A program made the translations under genes and the position numbers. Below are positions 36,284 to 48,887 of a stretch of DNA of 64,000 bases, piece after piece (within the stretch, counting starts at the first letter, position 1; each line of letters begins with the position of its first letter). Location: the NCBI GenBank assembly GCA_023376005.1, contig CM042151.1, forward strand, positions 82,113,550 to 82,177,549, in the 5' to 3' direction. Source of the stretch: Doryteuthis pealeii (Eukaryota > Mollusca > Cephalopoda > Myopsida > Loliginidae). A model generated the notes under the pieces. The model was not told the origin of the DNA. It ran no database searches and was given only the letters and a program-made list of their open reading frames with translations.

Positions 36284-36835
36284 AAAGTTAATGTCACAAA
36301 GGAACTAGAGGAACATAGAACTTAATATAACTCGACCAATACATTGTAAATGAGGTAGAAACAATGTGGAAATATGTAGACATGTTATGGATAGACTACA
36401 ACAACTTATATGGCACGATCCTGTAATCATAAATAGCAGGATGTCTGAAAATGTTCAAAATCTCAAATCAAGTCTTAAACTTAATTAGAAAAGTTATGGA
36501 AAACTGAAAAGTATAACTAACAATTGGAGGACAAATCCTAGTAGAGGTAAAAATCGAAAGAGGCAGCTTCTAGGTAGACTCATCATCGTTATTAGTATTT
36601 AGTATAGTATTAATACCATTAGATTATAGACTAAATAGACTACATATTTAATACATAACCAACATATTTTACGAAAACATAATTAATGATAAATTACCTC
36701 ATGTGTATAGATAATGTGAAGGTTTTTGCCAAGAATGAAAAAGAATTACAAACCCTTACTCAAACTATTAAACTCTTTAGTCAAGTTACGGAAATGGGAT
36801 TTGGAATAATTCACGGTGCTTATAATGAATAAAGA
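36284..36835 (+). mobile_element. Decayed LINE reverse-transcriptase fragment, unit 2
   Basis: Orthologue of 22221-22880 without the internal duplication. Again directly right of the minisatellite, with the same CIDN in place of the catalytic motif and multiple stops. Confidence 0.7.
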
Positions 36836-39055
36836 TTTTTAAAAATGAAACAAACGAATAAACAAAACTGCCCACTATGTTTAAATGTTGGTACACTTAC
36901 ACAACACACACATTATATATATATATATGAATTTCTTATAATTAACATTTTAGTAACTTTTGATACTGTAATTAAAAATAAACAATTCTCCGACTAGTCA
37001 ATTATTTTCGGATATAGAAACTGATGATGATCCGAATTCAATAGTCCCTTATATTTTTTCAATTATGTTGGGACTCAAGAAAAAAAATTATTTCCTTTAT
37101 TTTATAATGATATTTATTTATCATATAAATAATCAATTCTCCGACTCGATTCATTTTTTTTGGGGGGGGGGAATATTTTCGAGGATCTAAACTAAAAAAA
37201 AATATTTTTTAATCATGCTACGACACAAGAAAAATCCTTCTTTTTATTCGAATATCTTCAGATAGTTGTAGTTTGATTTTTTCCAATGGAAAAATATTTA
37301 TTCATTTTTTGGTGGAATTTGTAAATTTGAAAAGAAATTGCATTTAAATCTAAAAGGAAAAAACAAAACTTAACTGACATTGTGAGTGAACTAATGATAA
37401 AATGTATTTAACTTAAAAATGATATTAGATTAAAGAATTAATAATTACATCAATTGCTTCTATGAGAGGTTTAATTGAAGAGAGAGACAAGTGATATCAC
37501 AAGGATGGAGTAATTAAAAAGAATATAATTTCTCTTAAATGTATTGCTTCATAGGAACAATTTATCTGCACGGCTTTGATAAAAAAGGTATATCCGTTAA
37601 TTTCAAGAAAGTAATTTATTACAAAAGACACCTGAAAATGTAAGGAAGTTAAGTCGGTCGAATCAATCAAGAAGTGGAAACAATTGGAGCATTAAGATAT
37701 TATACTGAACTAATTTCAAATATCAGTTGTAAAAAAAACTTTTTTCTTTCAAATAAAACCGACATTTTTAAAGGCAGAATTGTTATTTCAGATTGTTCAG
37801 TTCTTACCAAACAATTTATAAAGAATTTAAATTATTAAAATACAAAAGATGATATGAATGTTAATTTCAAAAGGCATTTAGAAAGCGACCCCCCCCCTTC
37901 TAAAAATAATTCGTAGTTTTTTTTAAATTTTTTCGAAAACAAATTATGATACACCCGGAGTTTTCTATTAACAACTTTACAAAAATATAACTAAATGAAT
38001 AGTTTCTTTGTTAGTTGCTACATAGTAAAAGAGGTATTAAAACCATTATATTATTATTTAAAGTTCCAATGTATCATATAGAGATAAATGTTTCTTTTAT
38101 TATCGACTACATTTACCATATAAATATCTTTTTATTTTAATGTTTAATAGTCACTGGTCATGTGTTACTCATATTAATAATATTCTACCATTTCATTAAA
38201 TTAACTCACCCATGTATTAACCATGGTCAATCTATCAAAACTTCATCTCGATTCTACTGACAATTTAATTAATTGTTATAGATTTCAGAAAGGTTGAATC
38301 TGATGAAATTATTCAGTTCAGTTAATATTTCAAGGCATTTAACACGTCTATTTAAAATCGTATACGTTCATTCAAGTTCTTAAAAATAAAAATAGAACTT
38401 TCAGGATATACAGTCATTCATTCCAAAGGAACATAAAGTAAAATTTTACAAAATGATTATATCGTATCAAATTGAAATAAACAAGAATTTTAAACATATG
38501 ATATTTAAATCGTCAAACACAGAACGAACTGCAATGAATAAGTTCATTCAAATTCGTTTCGAAAATAAAGATAGAACTTTATATAAAGATATAATAATAA
38601 TAAAGATATCACCCCCCTCCTTGAACGGATGGTAGAACAACTACTTAAAAAAAATGGGAAACATCGTATCAAACACTAACCTCATAAATATAACGAGATA
38701 TTTAAACTGTCTATCACTTAACCAACTGTAATATGAAATACATAATAAACCTGGAAATTAAACTCTGTGTTATTTAACTAATATTCGTACATTCTTAATA
38801 AAACAAAAAATAAAAAATACAACTTTAAATAAATATGAATGATAAATTAAATAGAACTCACCTTTTTCTGTACACCCAGATGGTTATTTTCAGAGATTGG
38901 ATCAACTTAAAATGATTCTGAAATATATGTTAGTTAAATAATATACAGAATAATACACTGGCTAAATGATGGGGGCATTTACTTTCCGAGATATTATTCA
39001 AGTCCTACGTTTTTTTAATTTTTAATAAATCTTACTACAAAAATAAATTTCATGC

Positions 39056-39116
39056 AATTAATGAAAAGGTGCAAATATCTGGTAAACCAGGATACGTGAG
39101 TTCGATCCTGACTCTT
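39056..39116 (+). repeat. tRNA-like relic in repeat module
   Basis: Identical in layout to 25232-25292, with B-box-like agttcgatcc at 39099-39108. Confidence 0.5.
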
Positions 39117-41190
39117 ACATTTTTAGCGCCCAAACACTGAACATATTCAGCAGATTTAAGAATATTGATGGTCACAATGTGTAGAGTATTTCATGAAAAT
39201 ATCGAGATGTTTTACATGAAAAATATTCTGATTTTTTTATTGCTATAAACATTTCTTCCGATATTTAAGTTGAATTATTTTTTGTGGGGAGGGGGGATTT
39301 TTATAGATTTTTCTTTTAATTCATTATTTGTTGAAAACGCTCATTGGTGAATTTTAAAAATAGTTACGTTTACATTTTAAAAGGAAAAGACAAAAAAAGG
39401 CACATTGTAACTGAAATAATATTTAAGCTTAGAAAGAATTTTAAGAATTTCTTACTGGTAGAAACCTAAACACTATATGATAACATTTATTTAACTAAGA
39501 AAATGTATTAGATTTAAGAAATAAAAATTCCCTCAACTGATTCTGCCAGAGGTTTAATGTGAGTGACTAGGAAATGATATTACAAAGGCCAAGTAACTGT
39601 AAAGGATAAAATTCCTCTTGGATGGATGGTAGAATATGAACAATCTACCTACATGGTTTAATAAAAAGATTTGACATTTCCAGAAATTGATCTACTACAA
39701 GAAACACAGAAAAGGGACAAAATGTACAACGAGAAAATCAATCAAGAAGTGGACATTAGTCAGAATAAATCAACGAGTGGATATAATTGAAGCATTCGTA
39801 TTTTATAGTGAACTCATTTTATTGATCGTTAGTCAAAACCCTGAATCCATGTTTATGTCCTTTTGTGCCCCCCAATTTGGTAGCTCTCCGACGAAGGAGA
39901 CTCACCGCTTCTTGGACGATGACCAGGTAATAAAACACGTTGTATACCCAGCTCACTTATTATTCTTTTATAATAGTGAAATACTTAACATAATACTAAT
40001 GCTCTTTAACCATTATGATAATTTGGCACACCAAAGAATAAAAGACCTAAAGAATATATCAAAGGATACCGTGACTTCCAATTGAATAGATTTTCTTAAA
40101 CTTGCTAATATATGCATCCGACTGTAAGAAATTAAAACAAGAATCTTTCCCTATAACACTCTTTTTCGATCAGTTGCTAAATTACCTTTTAATATATTTT
40201 TCTGTCTGAAAAATTATAACCATGTATAATATTTCTTCACTCACTTTTCAATTGAAAATTACATTGCGCGGGGATTCTTGTAATGAGAATATTCTGTTAA
40301 ATATTAAAGACATTTTCGATATTTAACATTTTAGTAACATTGGTATTTCAATTAAAGATAATTAATGTTCCGATCCGAATCAAATGTCTTAGTTACGGTA
40401 TGTATGTGTGTGTGGGGGGTGGGACCCTCAAAGAGGTGGACACGTTGTCAGAGTAAATCAATGTGTGGGGGGGTCTCCAAAAGATGTGGACACGAGTCAG
40501 AGTAAATCAATGCGTGGGACAAATTGAAGCAATCAGATATTATAATGAACTAATAACATTCATAACAGGTCAAAATCCCCTCTCCCTTTTTTTCTTACTA
40601 CTCATTCAAATAAATCCGATATTTTAAAAGAACGTTTATTATTTCAGTTTGTTCAATAAGTACATAAAGTATCTTATTAATATATTTAACTCACCAATCA
40701 AAGTAGAACACATAGGTTATTACTATAAAAAGATGTTATGAAAGTTAATTTCAACAATCTTTATTGAAAGCCAAATTCACACACCCTCAAAAAATATTAC
40801 GTAGAATTTCTTAAAGTTTCTAGAAAATGTTTTGAAAATAAATTATGATACATTCTAATTTTTCTATTAACGACTTTACAAAAATAAAATTAAAAAAAAC
40901 AATTTCTTTGTTGCTTATTAGTAAAAAAGGAAGAAAATTCATTATAATATTATTCCAATGGTTGATGTGTAATAGAGAAAAAGCTTATTTTATTATCGAT
41001 TACATTTAATATGTAAATATCCTTTTATTTTAATGTTTGGTAATCATTGATTATATGTTACAGGTATTAATGATAATTCTATTAGTTTTATTAACTTAAC
41101 TGACCCATGTTTAAACTATGATCGAACTATCAAAACTCCATCTAGATTCTACTAACAATTTAATTAAATGTTGTAGATTTCAGAAAGGTT

Positions 41191-41429
41191 AAACCTTTAG
41201 ACACCCCTTTTAGGCACCCCTTTTTGACCTCGATTAAGAAAGGACACGTTTTTCATTTACAACGTCTATATCCGATTGTTTTAACAGACGATTTTTAGAT
41301 TTTAGAAAAATCATAAACCTAATCCCTAACCTTAACCCGTAACAAACAACGGGATATTGACGGTGCAAATGATAAATATGTCCTTTGTTAATCGAGATAA
41401 AAAAGGAGTGCCTAAAGGTAATATGGTCC
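41191..41429. mobile_element. Foldback MITE, unit 3 copy, left end rearranged
   Basis: The right end and interior match the unit 1 and 2 copies and aattattg follows at 41430-41437. The left end is replaced by a short stretch in which a cacccctttt motif occurs twice, so the left target-site copy is gone. Confidence 0.75.
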
Positions 41430-41756
41430 AATTATTGTGAAGTTGAGAAATTAATTCAAGAAATTTAGCTCGTCTATTTAAAATCGGAAACGTTCATTGA
41501 AAGATCTGCCTAAAAATAAAAATATACATTTTAGGATATAAAGTCATTCATTCCGAATGAACAGACGGTAGAACAAACACTTTATAAAATGACTATAACG
41601 TATCAAACTGAAATTAACAAGAATTATAAACATGTGATATTAGAATATTTTATTAAATTGACGAAATCGTATCCAACTGAAATTAACAAAAACATCATAA
41701 TTATAACATGTGATATTTAAACCGTCAATCACATAATGAACTGTAATATACTATAT

Positions 41757-42914
41757 TTCACAAAGAAATTATTTGAGGGAGAGAGAAATGGAGTTCACAA
41801 CGTTCCGAAGGAAGATTTGGAGGCGCATCTTCGGGAAAAATATACTGACCCACTCACCAACATTCCTCTGGGTCATCTTAATGAGCTAAACCGTCCACAT
41901 TCCCCGGTGGAAAAATTTGACAATTCACCTCTGAAGCTAGGTGAAATAAGAGACTTTGTTAAAAAAGCAAGAGCTAAGAGCTCACCGGGGATTAACGGTA
42001 TTTCGTATAAACTGTACAAAAGATGCCCTAATGTTTTAACACTTCTCTGGAGGCTTTTACGGAAAGCCCACGCAAAGAAATTTATCGCGGAGGATTGGGG
42101 ATTAGCTGATGGAATCCATATTCCGAAAGAAAAAGACTCCAAAAGATTAGACCAGTTTCGACCAATTTCCTTACTCAACGTAGAAGGTAAGATCTTTTTC
42201 GGTGTTATTGCAAAAAGAATGACAAAATTTATTCTGAACAATGCGTATGTTAATACATCCATACAGAAAGCTGGAATTCCCGGCTTTCCAGGTTGTATTG
42301 AACACAACACTATGCTGTGGGACGCCATAAAAACGGCCAAAAATAATAAGTCAGCCGAACTTCACGTCATTTGGCTTGACTTAGAAAATGCGTATGGTTC
42401 AGTAAGACACCAACTACTTGAGAAAGCAATGGAGTTCTTTTGGATTCCAGAAGACATTAGAAATCTCATTTCAACGTATTTTAAATGTACATATATGAGA
42501 TTTTCTAATAATAAATATTCTACTAACTGGCAAAAGTTAAATATTGGGATTATGATGGGATGCGTTATCTCTCCATTACTTTTCGTACTGGTAATGGAGA
42601 TGATACTGCGTAATTCTGAAAACCACACCAATAAGAAAACCGTCCCATCTATGAAGGCTTTTATGGATGATGTAACCCTCGTCGCAGAATCCAGATCCCA
42701 TATGAAACAACTTATGAATCGCCTACAGGAGCTTTTCAAATGGGCTGCGATGAAGATAAAGCCTTCTAAATGCCGCAGTCTTTCCATAGTGAAAGGAATC
42801 TGCAAAGAAGTTAGGTTTTTCGCCGATGGAAATGAAATCCCCACAATCCGCGAAAGAAGTGTTAAGAGCCTCGGTCGCTGCTACTCCCTACCAATTACTG
42901 ATCGACATCGTTAG
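41757..42914 (+). pseudogene. Reverse transcriptase portion of retrotransposon
   Basis: The frame is open from upstream unit DNA (an ATG at 41736 that is not part of the element) to a TAG at 42912-42914. Counting from that ATG, motifs are a SSPGINGISYKLYK block at about 82-95, FRPISLLNVEGK at 141-152, motif A VIWLDLENAYGSV with Asp at 215, motif B-like GIMMGCVISPLL at 271-282 and motif C FMDD at 309-312. All catalytic aspartates are present. The TAG is probably a mutation: the same frame continues for about 55 codons after it with sensible sequence (YFGLIPKLSWPMQIYEV) before a frameshift. Confidence 0.85.
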
Positions 42915-43081
42915 CAGGACATTATGAAACAACTAAAGGATGGCCTTCGCTCCATTGATAAATGTGATCTCATAAATAAAGACAAAATATGGTGCATCTA
43001 TTTTGGATTAATTCCTAAACTATCATGGCCCATGCAAATATATGAGGTATCACTGACAAAGGTTGAAGAAATGGTAATTAT

Positions 43082-44326
43082 GTAAAGAAATGGTTAGGGG
43101 TACCTAATTCCTTAACAAATGTGGCACTATACAGTTCATCAACGAAGCTAAAACTTCCGATGGTGTCACTTGTTGAGAAATTCAAATTAGGGAAAGCGCG
43201 ACTTTTCCAAATGCTGCGTGACTCTCGCGACCCAGTGGTAAAGAACGCCCAGCCTTCCGTAATAACTGGTCGAAAATGGAAGGCACAACAAGCTGTAGAA
43301 ATCGCAGAATCATCCCTCAAGATGAAAGAAATAATTGGAACTGTGGCAAAGGGACGATCAGGGTTAGGTCTTCACCCACAGCGTTGGTGGTCGAAAGAAT
43401 CCACGTCAAATAAAAGGATGATGATTTCGGAGGAAATCCACCAACTTGAGGAAATCAAGCGTATTGCTACAGCTGTGGGACAAAGTAAACAGGGCGCATG
43501 GACCAGGTGGGAGAGTGCAAAAGAGAGGGTTGTAACATGGAGCGACATCAGAAATATGGAGCCTAAAAAATTACGTTTCCTGATAAAGGCAGTTTACGAT
43601 ATATTGCCAACACCAGTCAATCTTCACGTCTGGGGCTTAGCTACGTCAAACCTATGCAAAGCATGTGGGAAAACTGCTAGCCTGAAACATATTCTCACGG
43701 GATGCGAGTATGCTCTAAGAAGCTATACGTGGAGACACAACGAAGTCCTCGAGATTGTTGCGGAGGCGTCAAAGATAGGTTGTGAGACTGCAAATAAATC
43801 TGATAATAACATCAACAAAGCAATACATTTTGTTAAAGAAGGAAACACTTCGAAATTTTCGCGTAAAAATAGGCACATGTCCTCTATATTTGACGGCTCC
43901 GCGAGCTGGCGCATTGCATGCGACTTGGAACATCAGCTCGTTTTTCCAACTGAAATAACCGTAACGGCCCAGCGTCCTGATATTGTCATTTGGTCGATTA
44001 ATCAAAAGAAAGTTTTTATCATTGAGTTGACAGTTCCATTTGAAGAAAATCTGGATTGGGCCCATCAGCGGAAGTTGGAAAAATATGAAGACCTACGTGA
44101 ACAATGCGCCAGAAACGGATGGATCATGGATGTATTTCCCATTGAGGTCGGATGTCGGGGGTTTATTGCCAACTCAACCTCGGCATTTTTGTCTAAACTT
44201 GGACTTTCTCTACCAGAAAAGAGGAAATACTTAAATAAGATCCAGGAGAAAGCTCTAACCGCATCAGCGTGGATATGGCAGTCCTATTTTGTGACATCAA
44301 ACCGACAAAGTCTGGTGGTATCGTGA
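43082..44326 (+). pseudogene. Connector, CCHC motif and restriction-like endonuclease of retrotransposon
   Basis: Open from about 43082 (VKKWLGVPNS) to the stop at 44326, one frame away from the reverse transcriptase portion. Counting from the Met at 43121, there is CxxC-x7-H-x4-C at Cys179, Cys182, His190 and Cys195. This is followed by RPDIVIW (285-291), IIELTVP (Glu302) and HQRKLEKY (315-322), which fit the PD-(D/E)xK-like nuclease of R2-type elements. Then come VGCRGF and an alpha-helical end. Originally one polyprotein with the preceding piece; a frameshift near 43073-43082 and the stop at 42912 break it. Confidence 0.85.
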
Positions 44327-44341
44327 GATACTGCTGGGGCG

Positions 44342-44395
44342 CTCTGGGTTAGTGGTAATGATGCTTCGGCCCCGAAACTGTGCCTGAACCCAGAG
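44342..44395 (+). other. 3' UTR hairpin of retrotransposon
   Basis: ctctgggtt (44342-44350) pairs exactly with aacccagag (44387-44395). Inside the loop ttcggccccgaa (44365-44376) is itself palindromic. Such 3' structures are used for template recognition in R2-type elements; that role here is inferred. Confidence 0.6.
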
Positions 44396-44781
44396 TCATC
44401 ATCTGATGAAGGCTTTGTTGGTTGCAATGCTACTGTGTAAATAGCAGTCATTGTATGAAGATTATTTATGTTGTAAACATGGAAATTAAAAGTAAAATTA
44501 AACTGTGTTATTTGACTTATTTTCATATATTCTTAATATATCAAGAAAATACAAAATATATACAAAAGATAAAATTCATGGAACTCAACTTTTTCTTTGC
44601 ACCCAGCTATTGGTTATTTTCAAAGAATGGATGAATTTGATATAATTCTGAACTATATTGTAGTGAGATAATATACGGAATATTACAGACTAAATGTTGG
44701 TGAGGGGTAAGTTATTTTCCGAGATATTATTGAAGTGTAACGTTTAATAATTTTGATAAGTTTTACTATGAATCTCCTGCA

Positions 44782-44842
44782 ATTGATGAAAAAGTGCAAA
44801 TATCTGGTAAACAAGGTTACGTGAGTTCGTTCCTTACTCTTA
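44782..44842 (+). repeat. tRNA-like relic in repeat module
   Basis: Contains tatctggtaaacaagg and agttcgttcc (44824-44833), a decayed version of the relic at 25232. Confidence 0.4.
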
Positions 44843-44969
44843 CCTTTTACAGAGTCCAAACCTTGAAACTATTCATAAGATTTAAGAATAGACACGATAA
44901 GCAAAATGTTACTAAATTATCATTCGTATATTATTGATATAAGAAAACAAATACAACTTCAAATATATC

Positions 44970-45860
44970 ATCATCATGTCGCGCTTGCAGCACGGATATC
45001 AATGACAATCTCTCGCCAATCTTTCCTATCATTCATTGCACCTGGGAGGTCCTCTGCGGATCAGCCAGCATCCTCGCATAGCTGGACAATGTAGGTCCTT
45101 GCCGGGCGCCCCACACCTGCATGTCCATTTATTGGCTTCCACAGGAGAACGTCGCTTATGAGCTCGTCCTTGATTCTCCAGCCGTATCCTGCATGCCTTG
45201 TCCGTTTCACACGGATAGTTTGTGAGATGGGAGGCAAGTGACCGTACAGCTGCCTCCTCGTGGTGTGCTGCTTCCACGACTTGTTCAAGACTGCACGCAG
45301 CATTCTTGTGCAGCTTCCATCTAGCTTATGAGATAATACTACCTAGGTACGTGAATTGTTCTACCGGCTTGAGAGGCGTGCCGTTGAGTATTGAGATGTT
45401 TCCTTTCTTTTTGAAACTCATAAACTCCTTTTTACTGGAGTTCACATAGAGGCCGATATTTTCTGCTGCCTCCTCCAAGCTGTTTGTGCGGGATATCGCC
45501 TGCTTCAAGCCATTTTTAATGTGAAACCTTTTTCTTTTATGGTATCTAATGATGTTCTGAATACGTAGTCTAGGTATAACTTAAATATATATGGTGCCAA
45601 TGTATCTCCTTGTAGGACTCCAGCAGCGATGTCAAAGAAATCTGTGTCGCCATCAGGTGAGCGTACCATCGCTTTAGTGTCTTTGTATAGCATCATTATA
45701 GCTGCAACCGTTTCTCTGGGGAGACCATATGCTAGTAGTATTTGTTCCATTTTCCCTCTATGTATGGAATCAAATGCCTTGGAGAAATCTACGAATAGTA
45801 GCGTTGCCTATAGATTCTTTGCTCGTACCACTTTTATGATCCGTCGAATAGTCAGGATCG
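44970..45860 (-). mobile_element. LINE (YADD-type family) with internal deletions
   Basis: Minus strand. Motif A FVDFSKAFDSIHR near 45780-45820, motif B GVLQGDTLAPYIF near 45605-45645, then a jump that removes the catalytic YADD segment at about 45510. Next come GLYVNSSKKEFMSF and EQFTYLGSIIS, a second jump near 45325, and the 3' end encoding MLRAVLNKSWKQH, KDELISDVLL and GVGRPARTYI. The 3' terminus is a catcatcat (ATG)n tail at about 44970. Stops and frame changes are also present. The copy is dead and inserted only in unit 3. Confidence 0.85.
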
Positions 45861-46213
45861 GAAAATCTAGAAAATATTCAAAAGATTTAAGAACATTGAT
45901 AGACACGATGTGTAGAATATTTCGTTACGTGAGTTTGTTCCTTACACGTACATTTTGTAGCTGTATAATATGGCATGAGGTTAAAAAATAATTTAGAAAT
46001 GTTGTACAAGTGAAATATACTGATTCTTTTTTTAATTATAAAAATGTTGAAACTTGACATCGTTTATATAATCTTAATGTAATAAATGTTGCATTCAATT
46101 GTTCTTATGTATTTTATAAAGACTAATGTTTCTCTCGAGAAATGTATGAAAGACAGAAAACACAAAATGCATATTTGGTTGTTATTACATGGCTTCTCTC
46201 CCAGTCGGCAACC

Positions 46214-46219
<6 letters not shown>

Positions 46220-46280
<61 letters not shown>

Positions 46281-46281
46281 A
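46220..46281. repeat. (TA)n(TG)n(GA)n compound microsatellite
   Basis: Three adjoining dinucleotide tracts, expanded relative to 14762-14812. Confidence 0.9.
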
Positions 46282-47560
46282 ATGATGACTTACCATGTAT
46301 TAGAATATCGAGTTAATCGCAATATCGATACAAATATTAATCGACAAAGCCAGTGTTATAAAGAATATGAAGTGCTCAATACGTTAGTAGGGCCTATTTA
46401 GTATAAACATATATATAGATAACCAACCCAAGTTTCACCAAAAAGGAGCATCAGGGCCAACTGCAATTATTTAATCAAGAAATTAATTAACCAAAGACAA
46501 TTACGGAAGCAAATAATACAACCATGGCTGTTGAAAACAGTTCTGCTCTGAAGATGAACGTTCTGTAGTTGATTGCGTCATTCAGAAGTTAAATATCAAA
46601 CACGGTTGTTGTTGAATACTGAAAGTGATTGTTGATGTGAAATGTTAAACATGATTGCTATCAAATTCCGAACGTGACTGCCGACGCGATAATAGCCGTG
46701 TGGAATATAAAAAATATCACGTGTGCAGAATAGGCTTCCTTTTATAATAGCAGACAATATCCATGTTTGATGTTTTTGTCACAAAGGGGATCGTATAATT
46801 TACTGTTTGTTTTTAAAGATTCTTCCCATTTTACTTTTCATTGCTCAATGATAAAGTGACCAAAACAATATTACATTTTGCCTTCTTCTTGTTTTTCTTC
46901 TGTTATCTTTTTTCCAAGTTAATGTGCTTGAGTTGCCGTTGTTTTACAGAGGTACATATTATTTTTGTTTTGGCTCGACTGAAAACGTTACTAATTGGGC
47001 AAGGTAATATTGTCAAGTCAATTTGTCTGTTATTTCCTTGAGGCTAAGAATCCATCGCTACTGGATATTCCCAAATCCTTTCCTCCAATCAAACACAATT
47101 TATAATAGCATTGAAGGCATCCAGCAATTGTATGTAAATCTTTATATTATTACATGGTCCGTTCTTAATAAACATCCAATAATTTACTCCTTTTTTATTC
47201 TTTATTTTACTGTTGGGTTTTAAAAGAATTTATTGGCGCGTGAAACGTGAAAGAAATAAAAAGAAAATATTAAGGAGGCGAATTTGAAGGTAATGGATTT
47301 TCAAGTGAGTTTTATTAAAGAAGAAGTACATTAAAATTATATGAATCATAGTAAAAAGACAAAGGATAAATCAAATAGTGGATGAGGAGGTTTATAACTT
47401 CCTTTAGGTTATATGTTCGAAGGTAAACGCAACTGGAGTTTGAACTCGCATACTATTTTGTTGCAGTCGAACATGTTAAACACTACATCACGAAAACTGT
47501 ATGAATTATAATAAAAAGGTAAAAGACAAATCATAAATTTGTGAGAAATGAAAATAAAAA

Positions 47561-48690
47561 TCAATCATTGGTAAAATCGAAATCTAGAAAATATGTATAA
47601 AAGAAATCAAAATGTAGTGCAAGAAAACTTTTGAGAAGCGCCGAAACATCTTCAGATTTTACTTGTAGCAAAAAGAAATATATATGTTTCGATTGTCTGT
47701 ATAATTCTTTATTTGCATAAAGTGGTGTTATCACTGGCCTTTTGGGACTTGTGATTTCATTATCAATTAGATTTGTATTCATTGTGAAGTTTTGGTTGTT
47801 TGTTCTATATTGAAGTAATGTTTCATCATTTCGTCTATCATTTGGATTATTTGATGTGTTCTGGTGGAAATACTTCCACAATTTACGATGAACATATCTT
47901 TATATTGTCAGAAACACTATGATTGTTCAATCCATGGAATTGACTCCAATATATTGTTTTCAATTGGAATGTCTGTTTCTAATGAGCAGTTGAAAAGCTT
48001 TCTTGTTCCTGTTTCGACGGAATTGGACACTGTTGATAGTGAGTATTTTCTACGAGTCAGACGTTTTGTATTTGTGAGTTGACGTCTGTCTTATCAAATA
48101 TTTGTCCAGTGTTTTCATCTGGTAATTTTTTTCTATAATAACCGATTGCTGATAGAATTATGAGTATTACGTATCACGCAGGACATATCAAATTCTAATG
48201 GTAACTTTGAGGTATTATCGTAGCTGATATCTTCTCTTCGCCACGTTTTGATATTGAAGAATTTCGTTCAACATTGGAATATTTTGACCGCCTTGTGTTT
48301 GTACATTTATGTCAAGGGGGGAAATAATTGACAAAATGTACTGTGAAATAAACTGGTGTGAAAAGGTAGCATTGTCCATTGATTTAAATCGCGTCGATAA
48401 GTTTGGATAATTTGCAACATTTTGATTGGTTATTCCATCTTGGAATGAATGTTTTTCAGGATGTATCGATGTTGATGATTGAATATTCGACGATAACTGC
48501 TTTGAATAATTTGCCTCATCTTCCGAATGAATAGATCGATGATATATCATCAGATTATTCATTGGAAATTTGTTATGGTATACGTGGTATGGATACCGAT
48601 TCGATGGACTCAGATAATCTGGCTGGGATATATGGAAGGGAAAATTATGGATTTGCACATTGATGATATTTTAAATTGTGAACCTCTGAA
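47561..48690 (-). pseudogene. Fossil C-terminal tail of zinc-finger copy 4
   Basis: Two open pieces: 48658-48215 (MQIHNFPFHISQPDYL, NRYPYHVYH, SIHSEDEANYS, SPLDINVQT, PMLNE) and 47881-47561 (MWKYFHQNTSNNPND, SPKRPVITPLYANKEL). NRYPYHVYH matches the motif still in frame behind the fingers of copy 1. About 330 bp between them are out of frame. Confidence 0.6.
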
Positions 48691-48887
48691 TAGTCTTTGT
48701 TGCATTTATCACATTTGAATCGGCTTTTGTCTTGGAGGTGTACGTTGTTGTCTTATCAAATTGTATTTCTTAGCAAAACTTTTGTCACATATTTCACCTT
48801 CAATTGTTCTCTGATATCTGGCTGTTGTGTTTTGGTTGTGAATTCTTAAATGGACATTTTATTTCGTTATTTGAAGAATTGCTTTTG
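48691..48887 (-). pseudogene. Decayed last fingers of copy 4
   Basis: Remains of ICDKSFAKKYNLIRQQRT (both zinc histidines replaced or shifted) and, one frame over, CDKCNKDYSEVHNLKYHQC ending in a stop. Confidence 0.6.

Larger units (their letters stand above)
23847..37666 (+). repeat. Higher-order tandem unit 2 (about 13.8 kb)
   Basis: Same block order as unit 1. Distinguishing events: a 730-bp deletion at 27780 relative to 14397-15128 of unit 1; an internal tandem duplication of about 1.1 kb at 28050-30315; and a local duplication of the gtggacacg...cagagtaaat segment near 26600-26700 beside TG and poly-G runs. The stretches 23847-27390, 27640-28050, 30316-30760 and 34090-35560 hold repeat-module DNA and no supported gene. 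Confidence 0.9.
41757..44470 (+). mobile_element. R2-lineage-type non-LTR retrotransposon with restriction-like endonuclease, 5'-truncated
   Basis: Unit DNA breaks off after taatatactata (about 41757) and resumes at ttgtaaacatggaaatt (about 44471); equivalent modules (about 10890, 4480) are continuous there. The insert is visibly richer in G+C than its surroundings. It encodes a reverse transcriptase, then a CCHC motif and a PD-(D/E)xK-like endonuclease, the order found in early-branching R2/NeSL/HERO-type elements. Nothing of the amino-terminal region is present. The 3' untranslated region holds a hairpin at 44342-44395. No clear target-site duplication is seen. Exact clade not assigned. Confidence 0.85.

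Noticed and set aside
41873..42844. Minus-strand ORFs of 155 and 160 codons
   Set aside because: Antisense to the reverse transcriptase, whose catalytic motifs are on the plus strand.
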